A stretch of 64,000 nucleotides of DNA from Tausonia pullulans (Eukaryota > Basidiomycota > Tremellomycetes > Cystofilobasidiales > Mrakiaceae). The notes beneath the pieces are model-generated. The model was given only the letters and a program-made list of their open reading frames with translations, did not search any database and had not been told where the DNA came from. Shown here in pieces: positions 63,925 through 64,000 of this stretch. A program made the translations under genes and the position numbers. Each line of letters starts with the position of its first letter. Position 1 is the first letter of the stretch. The stretch covers positions 806,001 to 870,000 of the forward strand of contig OX637625.1 in assembly GCA_951802195.1 (NCBI GenBank), in the 5' to 3' direction.

Positions 63925-64000
63925 GAGTAGCTCCGGATACCTCCTGCCGAAGATGTATGTACACCCTCTGGGACATTTCCACATATCGATATATCGATAC
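63925..64000 (-). repeat. edge of inverted copy 3
   Basis: Reverse complement of about 574-651, ending at the cgatatatcgata palindrome beside the expected tRNA-His. Confidence 0.9.

Larger units (their letters stand above)
58849..64000 (-). repeat. tRNA megacluster, inverted partial copy 3
   Basis: This is the reverse complement of unit positions from about 2,510 down to 575, carrying tRNA-Ser(GCT), tRNA-Val(AAC), tRNA-Ala(AGC) and the 7-bp minisatellite. It is split by two truncated LINE copies (60,038-61,620 and 62,254-63,924). Flanking bases rejoin exactly when the insertions are removed. It runs off the right edge just before the expected tRNA-His. The left breakpoint lies in the 'gccgcggagatggcg' string near 58,849. 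Confidence 0.93.

Overview
The window looks like nuclear DNA of a basidiomycete fungus. Every protein gene is cut by many short GT-AG introns, the DNA is GC-rich, and the five host genes are fungal or eukaryotic: a Kre9/Knh1-type GPI-anchored wall protein, the Hsp70-like SSZ1, the splicing factor CWC21, a chitin synthase and TEL2. A tremellomycete yeast is my guess, from overall gene style only.

Layout. (1) 1-17,296 and 17,297-30,994 are two tandem copies of a tRNA megacluster. The unit is 17,296 bp, with a tRNA gene every few hundred bases on either strand, many with introns. Copy 2 stops just after tRNA-Ser(AGA). Copy 1 carries five more tRNA genes after that point: two Gly(GCC), Gly(TCC), Tyr and Pro. 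In the stretches I compared by eye the copies differ only in repeat counts, homopolymer runs and one retroelement insertion. (2) 31-50.2 kb is an ordinary single-copy block: KNH (-), SSZ1 (+), CWC21 (-), chitin synthase (+), TEL2 (-). (3) 50.6-58.6 kb is a retroelement nest bounded by tRNA-Ile and tRNA-Glu. It holds a near full-length LINE with both ORFs open, an older LINE fragment, and three copies of a non-autonomous element made of a 5' hairpin, a GC-rich VNTR and the 3' tail of that LINE. (4) 58.85-64.0 kb is a third, inverted, partial copy of the tRNA cluster (matching 575 to about 2,510), interrupted by two young 5'-truncated LINE copies. It runs off the end of the window.

In all I count about 59 tRNA genes and four tRNA pseudogenes (two kinds, each duplicated). 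Intron-bearing isotypes are Pro(CGG), His(GTG), Ser(GCT), Asp(GTC), Lys(CTT), Leu(AAG), Ser(CGA), Tyr(GTA) and Gly(GCC). Met, Trp, Cys, Gln and Arg are absent.

How the parts relate. The LINE supplies the copying machinery (ORF1 with two CCHC knuckles; ORF2 with endonuclease and reverse transcriptase). Its roughly 85-bp 3' tail recurs on the VNTR element and on a series of tiny stubs between the tRNA genes. The VNTR element therefore appears to be mobilised in trans by the LINE, in the manner of an SVA element. One copy is present in tandem copy 2 and absent from copy 1, so it moved after the duplication. I regard this fungal VNTR-plus-LINE-tail element, and its repeated landing in a tRNA megacluster, as the best candidate for something undescribed.
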